The notes beneath the pieces are model-generated. The model had not been told where the DNA came from. It ran no database searches and worked only from the letters and a program-made list of their open reading frames with translations. A stretch of 64,000 bases of DNA from the NCBI GenBank assembly GCA_010645155.1, contig CM021316.1:3896165-3960164 (forward strand), read 5' to 3'. This document shows positions 23,301-33,925 of this stretch, piece after piece (position 1 is the stretch's first letter; the number at the start of each line of letters is the position of its first letter). The stretch comes from Tigriopus japonicus (lineage: Eukaryota; Arthropoda; Copepoda; Harpacticoida; Harpacticidae). Position numbers and translations under genes: made by a program.

Positions 23301-25195
23301 CTCTGAAGTTGGCCAAGTGGAGCCATCATTTTCCATGTTGTGGTAGATCTTCTCTTCCTGTCTTTGGTGAATCGTTGGCTGACTTCCAAACTCCATAATA
23401 GGGTAAAATGTCGATGACGTTGGATAATATTTGTTTTTGGTTTCTGAGGAAACTAATATTTCTTCTTGCTCTCCATCAACTTCAAAGCAGAAACTTCTTG
23501 GTTGGTTATTCTTGGATGATCCTGAAGAACCATTTGATAATACAATGTTGTAAGAAACTACAAATGTTCCGAGGTCGCGGCACCAAAATAGGGGCGTGCA
23601 AGATTCGCGACAGACTTACTCACTGCTGCCCTTCTCTCAATAATTGGGAATTTCAATCAATCCCAGATTGCTCAAGAAATGTGGGAATCTGAAACAAAGA
23701 TTCCTGGGAAATGTCTAAAGGTCCTCGGTTCGTTCCAGGGTCGCGGCACCAAAAAAGACTTCCTTTGTTCCGTCCACAATCAGGGGTTGAAAGGCCCTAA
23801 CATATTATTCCCAAAGTGGACGGACTCTGATAGATACCTCTGACCCAAGCACTAGGTTGATTACCTTGATAGGGTAATAATAGATGATATATAAATTTAT
23901 GCTAAGCATGTGCATACAGTTTATGGAAAACATACACCAAAAAGACTTATTTGGTCTTCATGATTATTTGTTGCACGAGTAAGATTGTTCAATTTGTGGT
24001 TGAAAATCACTCAATTACATGCACAACAAATGTAAAGTTTTGTTTCATGTTCATGCCCTAATAGACCATACCCTCCTTGAACTTCATTCTTTTTCATGTT
24101 AAAGTCCAGCCATCTCTTTATCCCGTAGAACAGTCTTTCTCATCTTATTACTCTTGTTCTGAGCTACACTAAAGAAGCATGTTTGTGATTTTCATCAGTA
24201 ACATCACCCTGCACCAAATACGATTTATTTGAGGTATTTGAAAGGGATCTGAGCATAACCACGAAAATTTTGACCCGTCAAGATTATGTTAGTAATATCT
24301 AAAGTCTATAGAAATATCTAGGGATGGGTTTCGAGTTGAGAGTGCTGCCATTTTTGACCCGAAGTTTATTTATTACTGCTCAAAAGGGCAGGTTGTATTG
24401 AACTTTTTAAAAAGATCTAAACTAGGACCTATTTGGGAACACTCGAACTCGATTTAGTTCGAGTTGGCAGTGTTGCAATATTTTATCCCAGATTAGGTCA
24501 ATTGCCTGTTGAAAAGTTTAAAACTTTTTGACCCCAAAAACCAAAATGACAAAAATGTGCCAAAAATCCAACTCGAAACACATCAGCAATCATATTTTGT
24601 TTTTAATTTATATATAATACAATACCTATATAATACTATAATATAATACCTTACCTTAACTTTTCTTCAGGAGAACCAGAAGCTGTCATATCTGTAGCCA
24701 TCATAAATTCCTTTAAAAAATGATTTAAGATGACGCATTATCTTAATTGATGATTCGTTCAATCAATTTCCTACCTTAAAGTCAATACTTCCATTTCCGT
24801 CCTTATCAAAAATGCGAAATATTTGATCCACAAAAACTTTCGCGTTTCCAGCAGGCAAAATCATCCCATACATTTCCTGAATTTTACTCTTATCCAACAA
24901 GCCATCAGGACAATCGGCCTACCAAGAGAAACCCAATATCGATGTTGCCTTGATTGTTGTAATGGCGATAGGAATTTCGACATACCTTAAACCCTTTGTA
25001 CCATTCCCTTATCTCTTGTTCATCATAACGAGTATTTTTCCTTAGAAAGTCGATGTCATCTTGGGTTAGAGACATTGAGGTATGCTGATTCTTCTTTCTC
25101 CTATGACTGCTCTTTCCTCTTTTTTGACGTCGATTCCATGAACCCGAGCCACTCCCACCCGATGTCCCAGAGCTTCGACGAAGATCCGAAGACAT
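10931..25195 (-). CDS. neuronal calcium sensor (recoverin/frequenin superfamily) EF-hand protein
   Basis: A calcium sensor that changes partner binding when Ca2+ rises. Five coding exons: 25195-24986, 24918-24775, 24710-24655, 11342-11240, 11167-10931. All junctions are GT-AG and they total 750 bp, or 249 residues plus stop. Exon 3 ends AG and exon 4 supplies G, completing the Arg of KLRWAF. Family hallmarks are WYKGFK (65-70), then the degenerate first EF hand with CPDG (73-76). Three canonical loops follow: [12 protein letters not shown] (108-119), [12 protein letters not shown] (144-155) and [12 protein letters not shown] (186-197). Oddities are a ~45-residue basic Ser/Arg/Lys N-terminus with no Met-Gly myristoylation site, an acidic C-terminal extension of about 35 residues, and total length above the usual ~190. 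Introns are 67, 64, 13312 and 72 bp. The exact subfamily (frequenin, neurocalcin, KChIP or GCAP-like) is unresolved. Confidence 0.93.
11810..11954. repeat. hAT-like MITE fragment ending in a perfect palindrome
   Basis: Partial copy of the GTTTCGAGTTGG MITE family (full copy at 45494-45787). It shares the TCAAAAAG…CTAATT and GGCAGTGCTG blocks. Its end, 11894-11954, is a palindrome with 30-bp perfectly paired arms (GACAGCACTGCCAATTCC…) around a single A. Confidence 0.8.
13981..14124. repeat. MITE fragment (GTTTCGAGTTGG family)
   Basis: Half-length copy. It matches the AACTCGAAC…TTAGTTC, GTTTAGGTCTTT and ACTCGAAACCCATCACTA blocks of the 45494 and 55700 elements. It ends with the family terminus CCCATCACTA. 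Confidence 0.8.
14827..15653. mobile_element. hAT-like non-autonomous element
   Basis: Ends TAGGGCTAGGGAAAAAA (left) and TTTTTTCCCGGGCTCTA (right) are imperfect inverted repeats. Flanks are CTGATCAC (14819-14826) and CTGACCAC (15654-15661), a 7-of-8 target duplication. 8-bp duplications with TAG/CAG ends are typical of hAT. The interior is full of TTTTTGCCC and ACATTTTTTG motifs and has no transposase. Confidence 0.8.
15662..17529. other. intronic AT-rich spacer
   Basis: No gene seen. At 16062 a TAGGGCCCGGATTTG motif followed by poly-T resembles another hAT-like left end, but no partner end was found. TAATTGCAATTACAATTA at about 17378-17396 resembles the window-edge satellite. Confidence 0.45.
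17943..17949. repeat. 7-bp target-site duplication, left (CCTAATG)
   Basis: CCTAATG precedes the CAGGGATAACC end and recurs at 20003-20009 directly after the CCTG end of the element. Confidence 0.75.
17950..20002 (+). mobile_element. CAGG-family DNA transposon, copy A
   Basis: A 2053-bp element. The left end is CAGGGATAACCTATATAATA. The right end is GTGTCCACCCC…TTCCTG. Imperfect inverted ends of about 80 bp share CGAACTC and GGTATGAGGCCGAG (18020-18037, inverted near 19950). It is flanked by CCTAATG on both sides. The same ends, structure and a different 7-bp duplication occur at 42278-43850. No long ORF is present, so it is non-autonomous. TSD length and CAGG ends might fit P/1360-like elements, but this is only a suggestion. 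Confidence 0.85.
20382..20911 (+). pseudogene. unrecognised plus-strand coding remnant
   Basis: Two overlapping plus-strand frames read as one protein with a frameshift near 20545. The first includes [20 protein letters not shown]; the second includes [19 protein letters not shown] and many Cys residues. I do not recognise the family. It lies inside the minus-strand LTR element but in the opposite orientation, so it may be an unrelated insertion or a chance open frame. No start is secure. Confidence 0.25.
21430..21933 (-). pseudogene. LTR-retroelement pol C-terminus
   Basis: A 167-codon frame. Residues 6-55 ([20 protein letters not shown]…[15 protein letters not shown]) resemble the C-terminal tail of retroelement integrases, where a 'W/M-PLG/A-x-V-x-x-x-x-x-G-x-DG' pattern is usual. 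A charged linker follows, then the Arg-rich [12 protein letters not shown] stretch typical of the polyprotein end. A hydrophobic run (138-151) follows and could be the start of an env-like signal peptide. There is no ATG start and the frame is shifted relative to the ORF upstream. Confidence 0.5.
21923..22249 (-). pseudogene. internal polyprotein fragment of the LTR element
   Basis: A 108-codon minus-strand frame, Pro/Lys/Glu-rich, overlaps the pol-tail frame by 11 bp in another phase. It connects the gag-like block to the pol tail. I see no enzyme motif in it. Confidence 0.3.
22348..23396 (-). pseudogene. gag-like remnant of the LTR element
   Basis: Minus-strand frames at 22890-23396 (168 codons) and 22348-22767 (139 codons) lie between the primer binding site and the pol tail, where gag should be. 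They are hydrophilic and Glu/Lys-rich and contain no clear CCHC knuckle. A competing frame at 23065-23316 ([13 protein letters not shown]…) suggests frameshifts. Assignment to gag rests on position only. Confidence 0.4.
23739..23756 (-). promoter_or_regulatory. primer binding site, LTR element
   Basis: Minus-strand TGGTGCCGCGACCCTGG sits right inside the right-hand LTR and would pair with a tRNA 3' end ending …GGCACCA. A near copy of the same motif lies 166 bp further in (23573-23588). Confidence 0.5.
24319..24588. repeat. hAT-like MITE (GTTTCGAGTTGG family)
   Basis: Near full-length 270-bp copy running from TAGGGATGGGTTTCGAG to CTCGAAACACATCAGCA. It aligns throughout with 45494-45787. It lies 66 bp from the donor of calcium-sensor exon 3. 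No intact target duplication remains. Confidence 0.85.
24655..25195 (-). CDS. calcium-sensor gene, exons 1-3
   Basis: Exon 1 (25195-24986, 70 codons) starts MSSDLRR with A-rich context before ATG and ends …WYKGFK before gtatg. Exon 2 (24918-24775, 48 codons) carries CPDG and EF-hand 2. Exon 3 (24710-24655) encodes [18 protein letters not shown] plus two bases of Arg. The introns between them are 67 and 64 bp. ATG at 25195 is the first in frame after a 5' leader free of long ORFs. An internal Met at residue 41 (MSLTQDD) would give a protein closer to the normal family start and is an alternative. Confidence 0.9.
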
Positions 25196-26246
25196 TTTAG
25201 TTCAGAATTTAACTAGACTTCTCTTTAAAGGAATTTGAGACTCCCCCTCCTCGCTGCGGATATGTTGCTGCTGCTCGTTGTTTCAGTACACTAATCTTTG
25301 GAACAAAAACTGGATTAAGCCAATCCCCACTGTCCCTTGCACCCGTATTCAAAACAACACCATTTAATATTGACCAGAAGGTGATAAAAACACTTTGGGC
25401 TTCACTTGATCATACCTTGGCAAGTCTCAAGCGGTCTTGGAGTCTCTGATTGTCCCTTTAAATGGTTCAAAATCAAATATTTTATCAATTTTGGCAACAT
25501 TATCATTCATGTATAGTTGGCCCATAGCGATTGAGCTAGACTGTTTGTTTACTCTTTGTTAATAGAAGAGAGAGAGAGTGAGAAAGAGAGGGTGGTGAAC
25601 AAAAAAGTAGGTGACTGTTCGACGTGGTAGTAGGGGCTCCAATCCGCCATTTTCACTGGGCAAGTTATTTCTGGTCACTTGGAAATACTCCTAAGCTACA
25701 CCAAGTGCCTTGCGTCATGGGAAGAAAAATGTCTTTTTTGGGCATTGCTACTTATTCTTAAACGTTTTCCTGTTAAATATATACGCTAGGCTATTTTTAT
25801 TTGTTGCGTTTTCTTTTGAGCATTGACTTATCTTTCCAATAGTAAGACTGGTAATGATTTTTATGATTCTTGCATTCGACATCAATATTTCTAAAATCAT
25901 TACAGGCCTCGTCATTGAAGACCCTTTCATTTCGAATATAGTCCTTTCCTTTCTTCGGAAGGAACATTTGAGCCACGGCATGCAAGCCATCTAACAATTC
26001 GTTTTCTTTGCTTTCATGGGTGTTGACGTTTTGTCTTGACGACTCTTGGACGACTCTTGGAGAATGTTTTATCAATACCCTTGTTACAGGGTGCAAAGTA
26101 ATTACGACTGATTGGATTGGATGGGATTGGATTGCATTAAGTTAGCTTGTGTGTTTCCAAACTAACCACCAAACAAACAAGTTTTCTAAGCAAACCTTAC
26201 ACACAAGATAAAAAAATAATTGGAGGGTGACACCCTGTCGGCTAGA
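25196..26246. other. 5' leader and upstream region of the calcium-sensor gene
   Basis: The ~135 bp above ATG 25195 are less AT-rich and carry repeated GCTGCTG-like words, fitting a 5' leader. A GA-rich stretch lies at 25565-25590. Open frames on the minus strand at 25748-26096 lack a recognisable domain. No TATA box or start site can be fixed. Confidence 0.4.
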
Positions 26247-27140
26247 CAGTCTTAGGGTGGAAATACACGGACAGCCATTTTTTCAGCCTGCCTGGCCGAA
26301 TTTTGACCCAACCCACCTGAAAAATGAAGCCTACCTGCAGACCGGCTCATTTAGAGCGGAAAAAACGAGCAGGCAAAAGTGGCAGGATAGTCAATTATTC
26401 AGCCTGCTCGGAGGAATTTCGAGCTAACCAAGCTGAAAAATGAAGCCTACCTGCAAGCCGGCTCATTTTAAATTGTTTTAATATATCCCTGCCTGTTGGA
26501 AGTCATGATCAAACAGTTGAAGTACAAAATGCCGGAACTAAAGCAAGGATATTGAGAAGTCTTAATTGACCTTGTATGGCCTTAAAAGAACCGCATCCAA
26601 ATGATCCATCTTTTTCAGTACTCATATTGCCGTTGTAGCTCCCTTTTTTCGATGCGCATTGTGTGGGTATGATCACAACGCCATGTGGCATACAACTACG
26701 GGTATAATAAGGGAGATTGGTAGATAAGTTTATTCTATGGGGACGACGATGTCCCCATGTGGTTGAGCCAAGACATATTTGTCGACTTCTTTAGCATCAA
26801 TAGGGTTGTGAATTTCCAGCAAATAGAATATTAAAATTATGACTTTTAATAAGCAAATAAGAAGGTCACAGTATGCAGAAAAATATGCAACAAAAATGGA
26901 GCTTTGACGCCTTTAATTAAGCTTTTAGATAATTTTACAGGGTATTCCATTGCATATAAGAAAGTACAAGGGAGAGCAGAGAAATTGAAAACTCGACACG
27001 CACCATCTTTTCCTTAACAGAAAAGAGCCTGCGCGTGTATTTCTGATTCCAATTTTGGCTTGTCAAACTATGACCTGTCAGGTTGGAAAAGTAGCCTGTC
27101 GAGGAGTTTAGCCTGTCCGTGTATTTCCATCCTAAGACTG
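26247..27140. mobile_element. Terminal-inverted-repeat element, hAT-like
   Basis: 28-bp ends beginning CAGTCTTAGGGTGGAAATAC are mirrored at the right by GTATTTCCATCCTAAGACTG, with one or two mismatches. Near the left end a ~35-bp block (GAAGCCTACCTGC…CCGGCTCATTT) is directly repeated. CAG/CTG termini suit hAT, but the flanks show no 8-bp duplication. No ORF with transposase features is present. Confidence 0.75.
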
Positions 27141-30100
27141 ACGAAGGAAAGATTCTTTTGTGTTGAAAGACACAAAAGAATTTCCCTTGCATGAAAGTGA
27201 TGTGGCAATCATTTACAACATCAATGATTTTTATTGGTTCACTATTTGTTCACACTATTTTCGTTCTATGAGTCAGGGCCATAAACGCCTAATGAGCCTT
27301 CCAATGTGGTAAAACAGCCAATTGATTGCGTCTTTTTTTCTCAAATGCTCGTTATAGCGACAGTTTGCCCAAATGATTTTGTATTCAGAAACATAACGAA
27401 ATGTGGAAATCTGATGTACATGAAAATGATGTGTAATGTATGTAATGTATAATGAAAACAGCAATACATGAAAAACACCATTTTTTGTGCTTTAGGTTGC
27501 GTTGCCCGAAACATTTTATGTCGCAGATTTCGAAGTCACAGATTCAATTTTTCGTTTGGCTTTAAGGAGTTCTCCTCAAGCAAGGTTGCTAGTTTGTACA
27601 TCTATGATGAGAAAGTTTGTCTTGAACTTCGATATGAAGCATAATGATACACCGATTAAAAAACTGGTATGGATAACAAAAAAGAAGCATTCCAAATGAA
27701 ATTGTGGGACAAAGAAAAAAGAAGCACCCCAAATCTGATTGGCACAGAAAGAAAAAAAGAAGTACAAGTAAAAAAACGTAATAAGGAGTATTAAGAATCT
27801 AGATACACAAACACATAAATAGGTACAAGAAATTAACTGAGAACAGACCACACAAAGTCAGCAAACAGTATTTGTTAAGAGTGATTGACGAAATTATCAA
27901 ATGTCAAAAAGCTGTCCTCGTTTGAGGCTTGTCAACAAATCTCAAAAACTGTTTCTTCTGTACTCGAGAGTTGTCTATTAGTACTAAAATGGCTTGTTTC
28001 AATCCAAAATAAGTAACAAATATTGATGATGACTGAGTAACAGTTCTACAAATGAAATGCACATTAAAAGTCAGGATAGAGAAATCTCTGTAGCTTTTCA
28101 TAAAAATGATGTGGTGCCTAAAAACTTTGTTAATAACTTAAAGAAAAATACAAACGTAGGGACGTTTGTAATGTTCAATTAATGAGGGGAAGGAGATATT
28201 TTTGGTACGTTTTGAGATCATTAAAACATATCGTGTTTTTTCCAATATATCATGGTGCTAATACTATAAGAAACTTAAACTAAACTAAATACTAAAATCA
28301 CAATGTTGGAAAGTACATTTTCACAATTTTCTTTTTTTTTTAGTTTATCCTCCATCAAAGGAATTGTAATTAACACAATTTTCATGTTTTGGTGATTGTA
28401 TCATAGGTCTCTATTGTAGGTCAATTAAACAGATGTGCTACTTTCAATAAATGACGGTCACATTTATTATACAATGCTGTTTGTCCCTATCCAATTGTCT
28501 CTGAACCAAATATTATCCCATTTTGGCATCATAGACCTGGTTTTTCATTGTATTGATTTATATTTTTAGACAAAAGATTGCACCTAAGTACAATTATTAT
28601 TCAGAACTTTTATTTAAATTGTATTAAAAAGGTATCATTGCACAATTGTTAGACTCTCAAATGTAAAAATAATATGTTGTCAAAATGGAATCTGAACCAC
28701 TCGAAAGGTCATTCCGGGTCATCCTTACACATTGGCTGGGAGTGTTTAAATCGCACTTAGGCCATAAAGGGCATATTTCGATTCTATTTCATAAAGAATA
28801 CAGCTAACTTTCTTATCTAGAAAGCACTATCATATTGCACAATGGGTGTACCAAAATGCAAAGAGAAAGTATATATAGAAGGCAACAAATTATTTCTAAA
28901 CTAACAACGACACAGGAATGGGACGTGAAAGTGCAGTAGTTGTTTTATTTTGTTCTTATGTCTAGTGCCTTTTCCATCACATTTTGTGAAAACTATGTTG
29001 TGTCACAACAATGTTATTTACAATTATTCAAAATTCCTTCTTTTTTCTCTCTGCTTTTGTTCCTAACCCTCTCTATGATTAATCCTGCTTTGAAATCCCG
29101 TCATCATCCAAGGATGTTTTTGCATTATTTTACTCGGCCAAAGGTAAAAATGGCACATTACAAATCTCAAGTTTCAAAAATGTTATGAAAAGATATCCGA
29201 AATACGGCTGTATATCCAATAAGGCTTTATATTTTATGAGCTAGCAAATAACTTAAGATAAATTTCACCATGTGCTGCGTGCTCTTAACAGCCTGATCAG
29301 ATCGAATCTCTGTTCATTAATATTATCTAAGAAAATGTAAATTTTTCTTTCTCTTTTGATTCACATGGCCATTTAAGACACTATTGAAAGTCTCATTGGT
29401 CCTTTTTCCCTATTTGGGAGGCTCAATTGAACGTATTTTAATGAAATTCGTCAAAATTTGGCCCAACTTAAACCACAGCACACTAAATCATCGAGCAAAG
29501 AAACATGTTTTGCTCGAAAGTGTTGTTTTGAATTTTCAAGCGCTCTCGCGCCGGCCCGCAATCAGCTAGGGCTACTTCAACTTGTCAATACTTCAATCCC
29601 TCTAAATTAGTTCAAGGTTCTGTTGTGATTATAGGGGGAGCTGCTCTCTTCAGTCGAGAGTGAGCAAAATGTACTTCTCAGAGGGAGCCACCTGAAATTC
29701 GAGTCAAAAAGAGCGTCACTTTGAAAGCGACCGCGTTTGCGCGGGCATGCGTTCGAGCGAGCGTTCTTTGATGGAGATTTTTGAAAAAAGCCAAATGGAG
29801 GAACGATTATGTTTTGAGAAAGTAGCATGAACATTGTTTCAGTTTCTCCAAAAAATTTGTAGCACTGATTTGAATACGTTCATTTCATTGTGTTCAACAC
29901 TTATCAAAAAAAATAAGTATAATGTATTTGATGGAGGCAAAGCCGTCACACTCTCAAGTGATCAAAACGACACCTCGCGGGGTAAACAAACCATGATTTA
30001 AAGTTGAATGACTAATTCTACATACAATTGGTATATATACAAAGCAGGGGGAGGATTGTGAGCAACGCAGTTGCTCATGAGCACACCACACTTACTTTAT

Positions 30101-32062
30101 TTGCCAGAAAACTCTATTCCTAGTCATGTGATCCCTGCCATTATTCTCCGAAGTATAACTGAGAGATTTAAAATTATTATGAATTCTTTCATGTCAAAGT
30201 GACGATCATTGGAACAATTAGATTAAACTTAAAATTCATTTTTAGCCCATATTCATTTTAAAATTTGGTTGTTTTCAATTCAGCTTAACTCAACATAAAG
30301 ATACGTTCTGGAATTGTTCCTTTGTACAAACCTAATGCTCACGAGATTCAGCAACCCATCTGGTTTTCCTATTACAATTTTCATATCTCAAAACTAAAAA
30401 ATTCTCAAAACAAGAACTGCCTTGTTCATGGTCAAACATTGAATTGATAACTCCATATCAGTTCCTGGGTTTTTGGATTGGATCCGACTCCCAACGAGCC
30501 CACCTCTGAACTATTTTAATTTTCAAAACTGAGCTGGCTCATAGCCGATCCGGACCCATCCCTAGTTGATAAGGCTCCTGCAAAATTGAGTTTTTTTTCA
30601 ATTGGCAGTTGTGGCGTGATCGGCTCACGAGCATTTTAGCATGCAAAATATTTTGAATATAATATGGCCGAGTGAGTAGCACTTCGTCGGTCCTGCTTCA
30701 ACTGAGTGGATGACTTGACTTATCAGGCGTGCTCTGGAAAAAATGAAGAAAAGGTCAACAGATCCGCTTGGTGCACTCTAAAGCCTTTAGTGCACTCAAG
30801 AGCATGCTTTGTTCGTATTCTACTTCACGTTGCAAAATCGTATGTTTTTAAGTCACCAAGTCATTGTGTAGCCTGATTGCTCCAAAAATATTCATGGAAA
30901 AGGCCGATAGAAAACATATATTTTCATTCAAAAAGACCATCTTATTGGTGTTGACAGCATTCCTGATTTTACTTATTTAAGGCAAGGACCCTCCAGCACT
31001 GCTCTAGGGTCCTTGTACAAGCCAAAAAATTCAGGGCAGCAGAAGTAAAAAAATATTATTAAAAAACATACAAAAACATTGATAAGAGTGTACAACATAC
31101 ATGGATCATATTTTATTTGACACTAATAACCACATGATTGAAAGAATATCTTGTAACTTAATACTTCCAACGCAATAAAAAAATTCTGATCCCGATTGCT
31201 CTGAAGTGACGTAACGGGTACACAGAGTTATTGGGCGACCCCCCTGAAATTTTGCCAAACGCGACCTTTTTTGACGATTTTGCGCTACCTCGTCCTTGCT
31301 TTGTACAAGGCCAATAAGACCATAAAAAGTAAAAAAAAAACCATTGAATGGTATGAACAAAGTCAAGGCTTTCCATTTTAGTCAAGCTTGCCGACTTTGA
31401 CGATTTCCCGATAGGAAAGATGTGGGGGCAAAAAGTCAATGAAGTTAATATTTGAAGAAATGTTTGTCATGGGTTGACAATGTTGAATCTGTGGGGGACC
31501 CTTTTGAATCAAAAAAGCAATTGAACATTTTGACGATTTTATCAAAGGTCGCCCTTTCTTGTGGTATAGTCTAAAAGATCCTGGAGCCTCATTTGTGCCT
31601 CAGAAGGTCGCTGGAAGAAGGATGTCACTTTTTCGCGCTTAAGGAAAACGACATAAAAGGTGCCAAACATTGGACTGATCGTCATGTAATTCGGATATGG
31701 CATTCTTCAACCTTTGGTTGTTCCCGTTGAGGGAAAACAACAGGAAAAAATAACATCCAGAAATTGGAGGGCCTCCAGAAATCTCTCGTAGGGGTCAGCA
31801 AAAATTACTCTAAAGATTCTTCTGCTACCTGCTTCAAGGAGCAAGTGTACAGTTGGAAATTGGTTAAATCTCGAGATGTTCAGAAATAGTTTTTAATGGT
31901 TGGTCTTACTAATCTCAAGTTATTACACCATTTGCATTCTTTTTGGTACGGCCCTCGTATAATAGCCTTGTATGTGAAATACAAATCAATATGAAGTACA
32001 TGTATCTACTCACTAAATGTTGAGTGGCCTCGCGGTTACTCAGCATGCTACACAGCTCAAAA
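27141..32062. other. long AT-rich stretch without a confident gene
   Basis: I see no gene. Minor features are a GC-richer patch at 29540-29780 and a short hairpin at about 30983-31018 (CAAGGACCCT…AGGGTCCTTG). Open frames are short and look like chance. Confidence 0.5.
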
Positions 32063-32070
32063 GTCATAAT

Positions 32071-32562
32071 TAGGGACGGTAAGAAGTGTAAAAAGATTTT
32101 TGGTAACATAAACACATTTATTTGCCTTTTTGCACTTTATGCCTTTATTTGCACGATTTTTTACGAATTTGGCCTAACATGAACAAATTGTTGAGAGTTA
32201 GCTATTTCTTCTTTGAAAATGTTTACTTTTGGAAGATTATTTTCAAATTTAAAAACAAATTCTGATTTTACGGCTCCTGATCTGATTGTAGGCTAGCATA
32301 GTATTGATTACTATTACTTCAATATCTAAATTTTGCTCTTCAAGATTGAAAAATAACAAGCAGATGACAAGAAAGTATCTGAAGCTTTTTGTTTCAGAAA
32401 TTTCAGTTTTTTGCGAATTTAAAAAAAAGTATTAGTGCATTTCGTTTTTTTTTTTTTACTTTTGACCTTTTTTTGCATTTTATTTTCCGATTTTGAGCTG
32501 ATTGTTGTGCAACTTTTGGTAACCAAAAGCTTGTTTTGATTGGCACTTTTTGCCCGTCCCTA
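32071..32562. mobile_element. hAT-like non-autonomous element
   Basis: 492 bp with ends TAGGGACGGTAAGAAGTG and CACTTTTTGCCCGTCCCTA. Flanking GTCATAAT (32063-32070) and GTCATGAT (32563-32570) form a 7-of-8 target duplication. The interior has repeated TTTTTTGCAC/GCCTTT motifs and no coding capacity. Confidence 0.82.
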
Positions 32563-32570
32563 GTCATGAT

Positions 32571-33752
32571 TGAGCGTGTACCCCCTGAAACGGAGTACAC
32601 CACATCTCTTTTTCCCAAATACGTAGGAGGGTCCAAAACTCAACAAGTACAAAGTGTAACTCCCATGTTATAGACTCGAGGGTCTGCATCCCTACCACCT
32701 CATTTGTGAAAATTTGGCTAAATTTAGGTTTATCTTGCACACTACCAACGAGTTTGTAAAACATCTACTTTCTTACTAGCTATTAAGAAATAAGAAACAT
32801 ACATTCAATAACAATGGCAGAAATATTTGATCAGTGGGCACTGAAATGGTACGAAACAAAAGCAAAGCTCATAAGCCAGATAAAGGGAAAGTAAAAATGA
32901 AATTTGGGCACACAATTTCATATCAAGAAAGAATGGGCTGACAAGAGGATGATTTGGATGACAACTAAATAAAAAGTGCATGTGGATTAAATTACAAAAA
33001 ATTGCAATCAAATCCCACCACAGTATCCATTTGATTGGAGGCAGACATGCGTGTACATGGATCATATTTGCCAAAGGACAAAAAATTTCTTCACTAAGAC
33101 AGGATTTTGGTAGATTGGTACATTGGGTATATTTTGGTAGCTTGAAAGTATTCTGATTGGTTTTAGTACTGCAGATTCTTCAATCAGACCTTTGTATGAT
33201 GACCCTGAATTCCATGTGGTGTCCTTGTTTAGAATAAGTAAACATTAGCAAGGGCAATGTAAGTGAGGGAAATACTATTTATGCACCTGCAAAGGAAGGG
33301 AGTAATGGCCAAAATCCGGTGGAGGGAGATTCATTTTATTGGCGACCCGAGGGCGTTAGCCCAAAGGGCGTCAATTAAAATGAAACAAGTGATATTGGAC
33401 CTTGGGCATTACCCACTTCATTTGTGGGTGCATATGGTATTTTGTTGACCAACTTATCCTTTTTGGGACTTTCCTTTCGATTTTTCAACCCTGAAAATTA
33501 GTTCAACCATGGACATTCCTACTATCTGACCTGCATGTTTTTTTGCCTGCTCAATATGGGTTTTAGGAGCTTTGTTCACCTCAAGTCAGTCCATCATCAG
33601 TTTGTGTGTTGGCTACTCAGTGCCTTAGTGTAAAAGCCTACCATGACTTCTACATTGGATCATTCCCCGTCAATGAGATAGGAGCTTCAGATGTACAAAT
33701 TATTGTGTGTATAATATGAACCTTCAGCAAAATAGTCAAGATGGGGAGCAAT
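32571..33752. other. unannotated spacer
   Basis: No gene seen. The segment around 33340-33405 (GTCAATTAAAATGAAAC, TTGGACC) resembles 34615-34655, so it may be a short dispersed repeat. Confidence 0.45.
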
Positions 33753-33925
33753 GAATTGATTTGTTGGACAGTAAAGTGATTTGTAAGGCAGTAAAGTGAT
33801 TTGTAAGGCAGTAAAGTGATTTGTAGGGCAGTAAAGTGATTTGTAGGGCAGTAAAGTAATTTGTAGGGCAGTAAAGTGATTTGTAGGGCAACGAAGTGAT
33901 TTGTAGGGCAATAAAGTAAGTTGTA
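33753..33925. repeat. 20-bp minisatellite
   Basis: Eight to nine tandem units of GGGCAGTAAAGTGATTTGTA with few changes. Open frames in several phases here are artefacts of the 20-bp period. Confidence 0.95.

Larger units (their letters stand above)
17530..23873 (-). mobile_element. LTR retrotransposon, minus strand, internally deleted
   Basis: Direct repeats at 17530-17656 and 23752-23873 share CCACAATCAGGGGTTGAA, CATATTATTCCCAAAGT and GACCCAAGCAC. Next to the right copy, read on minus, lies TGGTGCCGCGACC, which looks like a primer binding site. Minus-strand fragments between resemble gag and the extreme C-terminus of pol. No reverse transcriptase, RNase H or integrase core is visible, so most of pol is missing. 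The right LTR is truncated to about 120 bp. The left LTR is longer and is interrupted by the transposon at 17950-20002. Confidence 0.7.
11343..24654 (-). other. intron 3 of calcium-sensor gene, transposon-loaded
   Basis: A 13,312-bp intron against 64-72 bp for the other three. It contains hAT-like elements (11810, 13981, 14827, 24319), a minus-strand LTR element and the CAGG transposon copy A. Stretches with nothing recognisable are 11955-13050, 14125-14826 and 15654-17529. Its size is therefore largely due to insertions. Confidence 0.85.

Noticed and set aside
26247..27140. 8-bp target duplication for this TIR element
   Set aside because: Flanks GGCTAGA/ACGAAGG do not match at any offset tried, so only the inverted ends are claimed.
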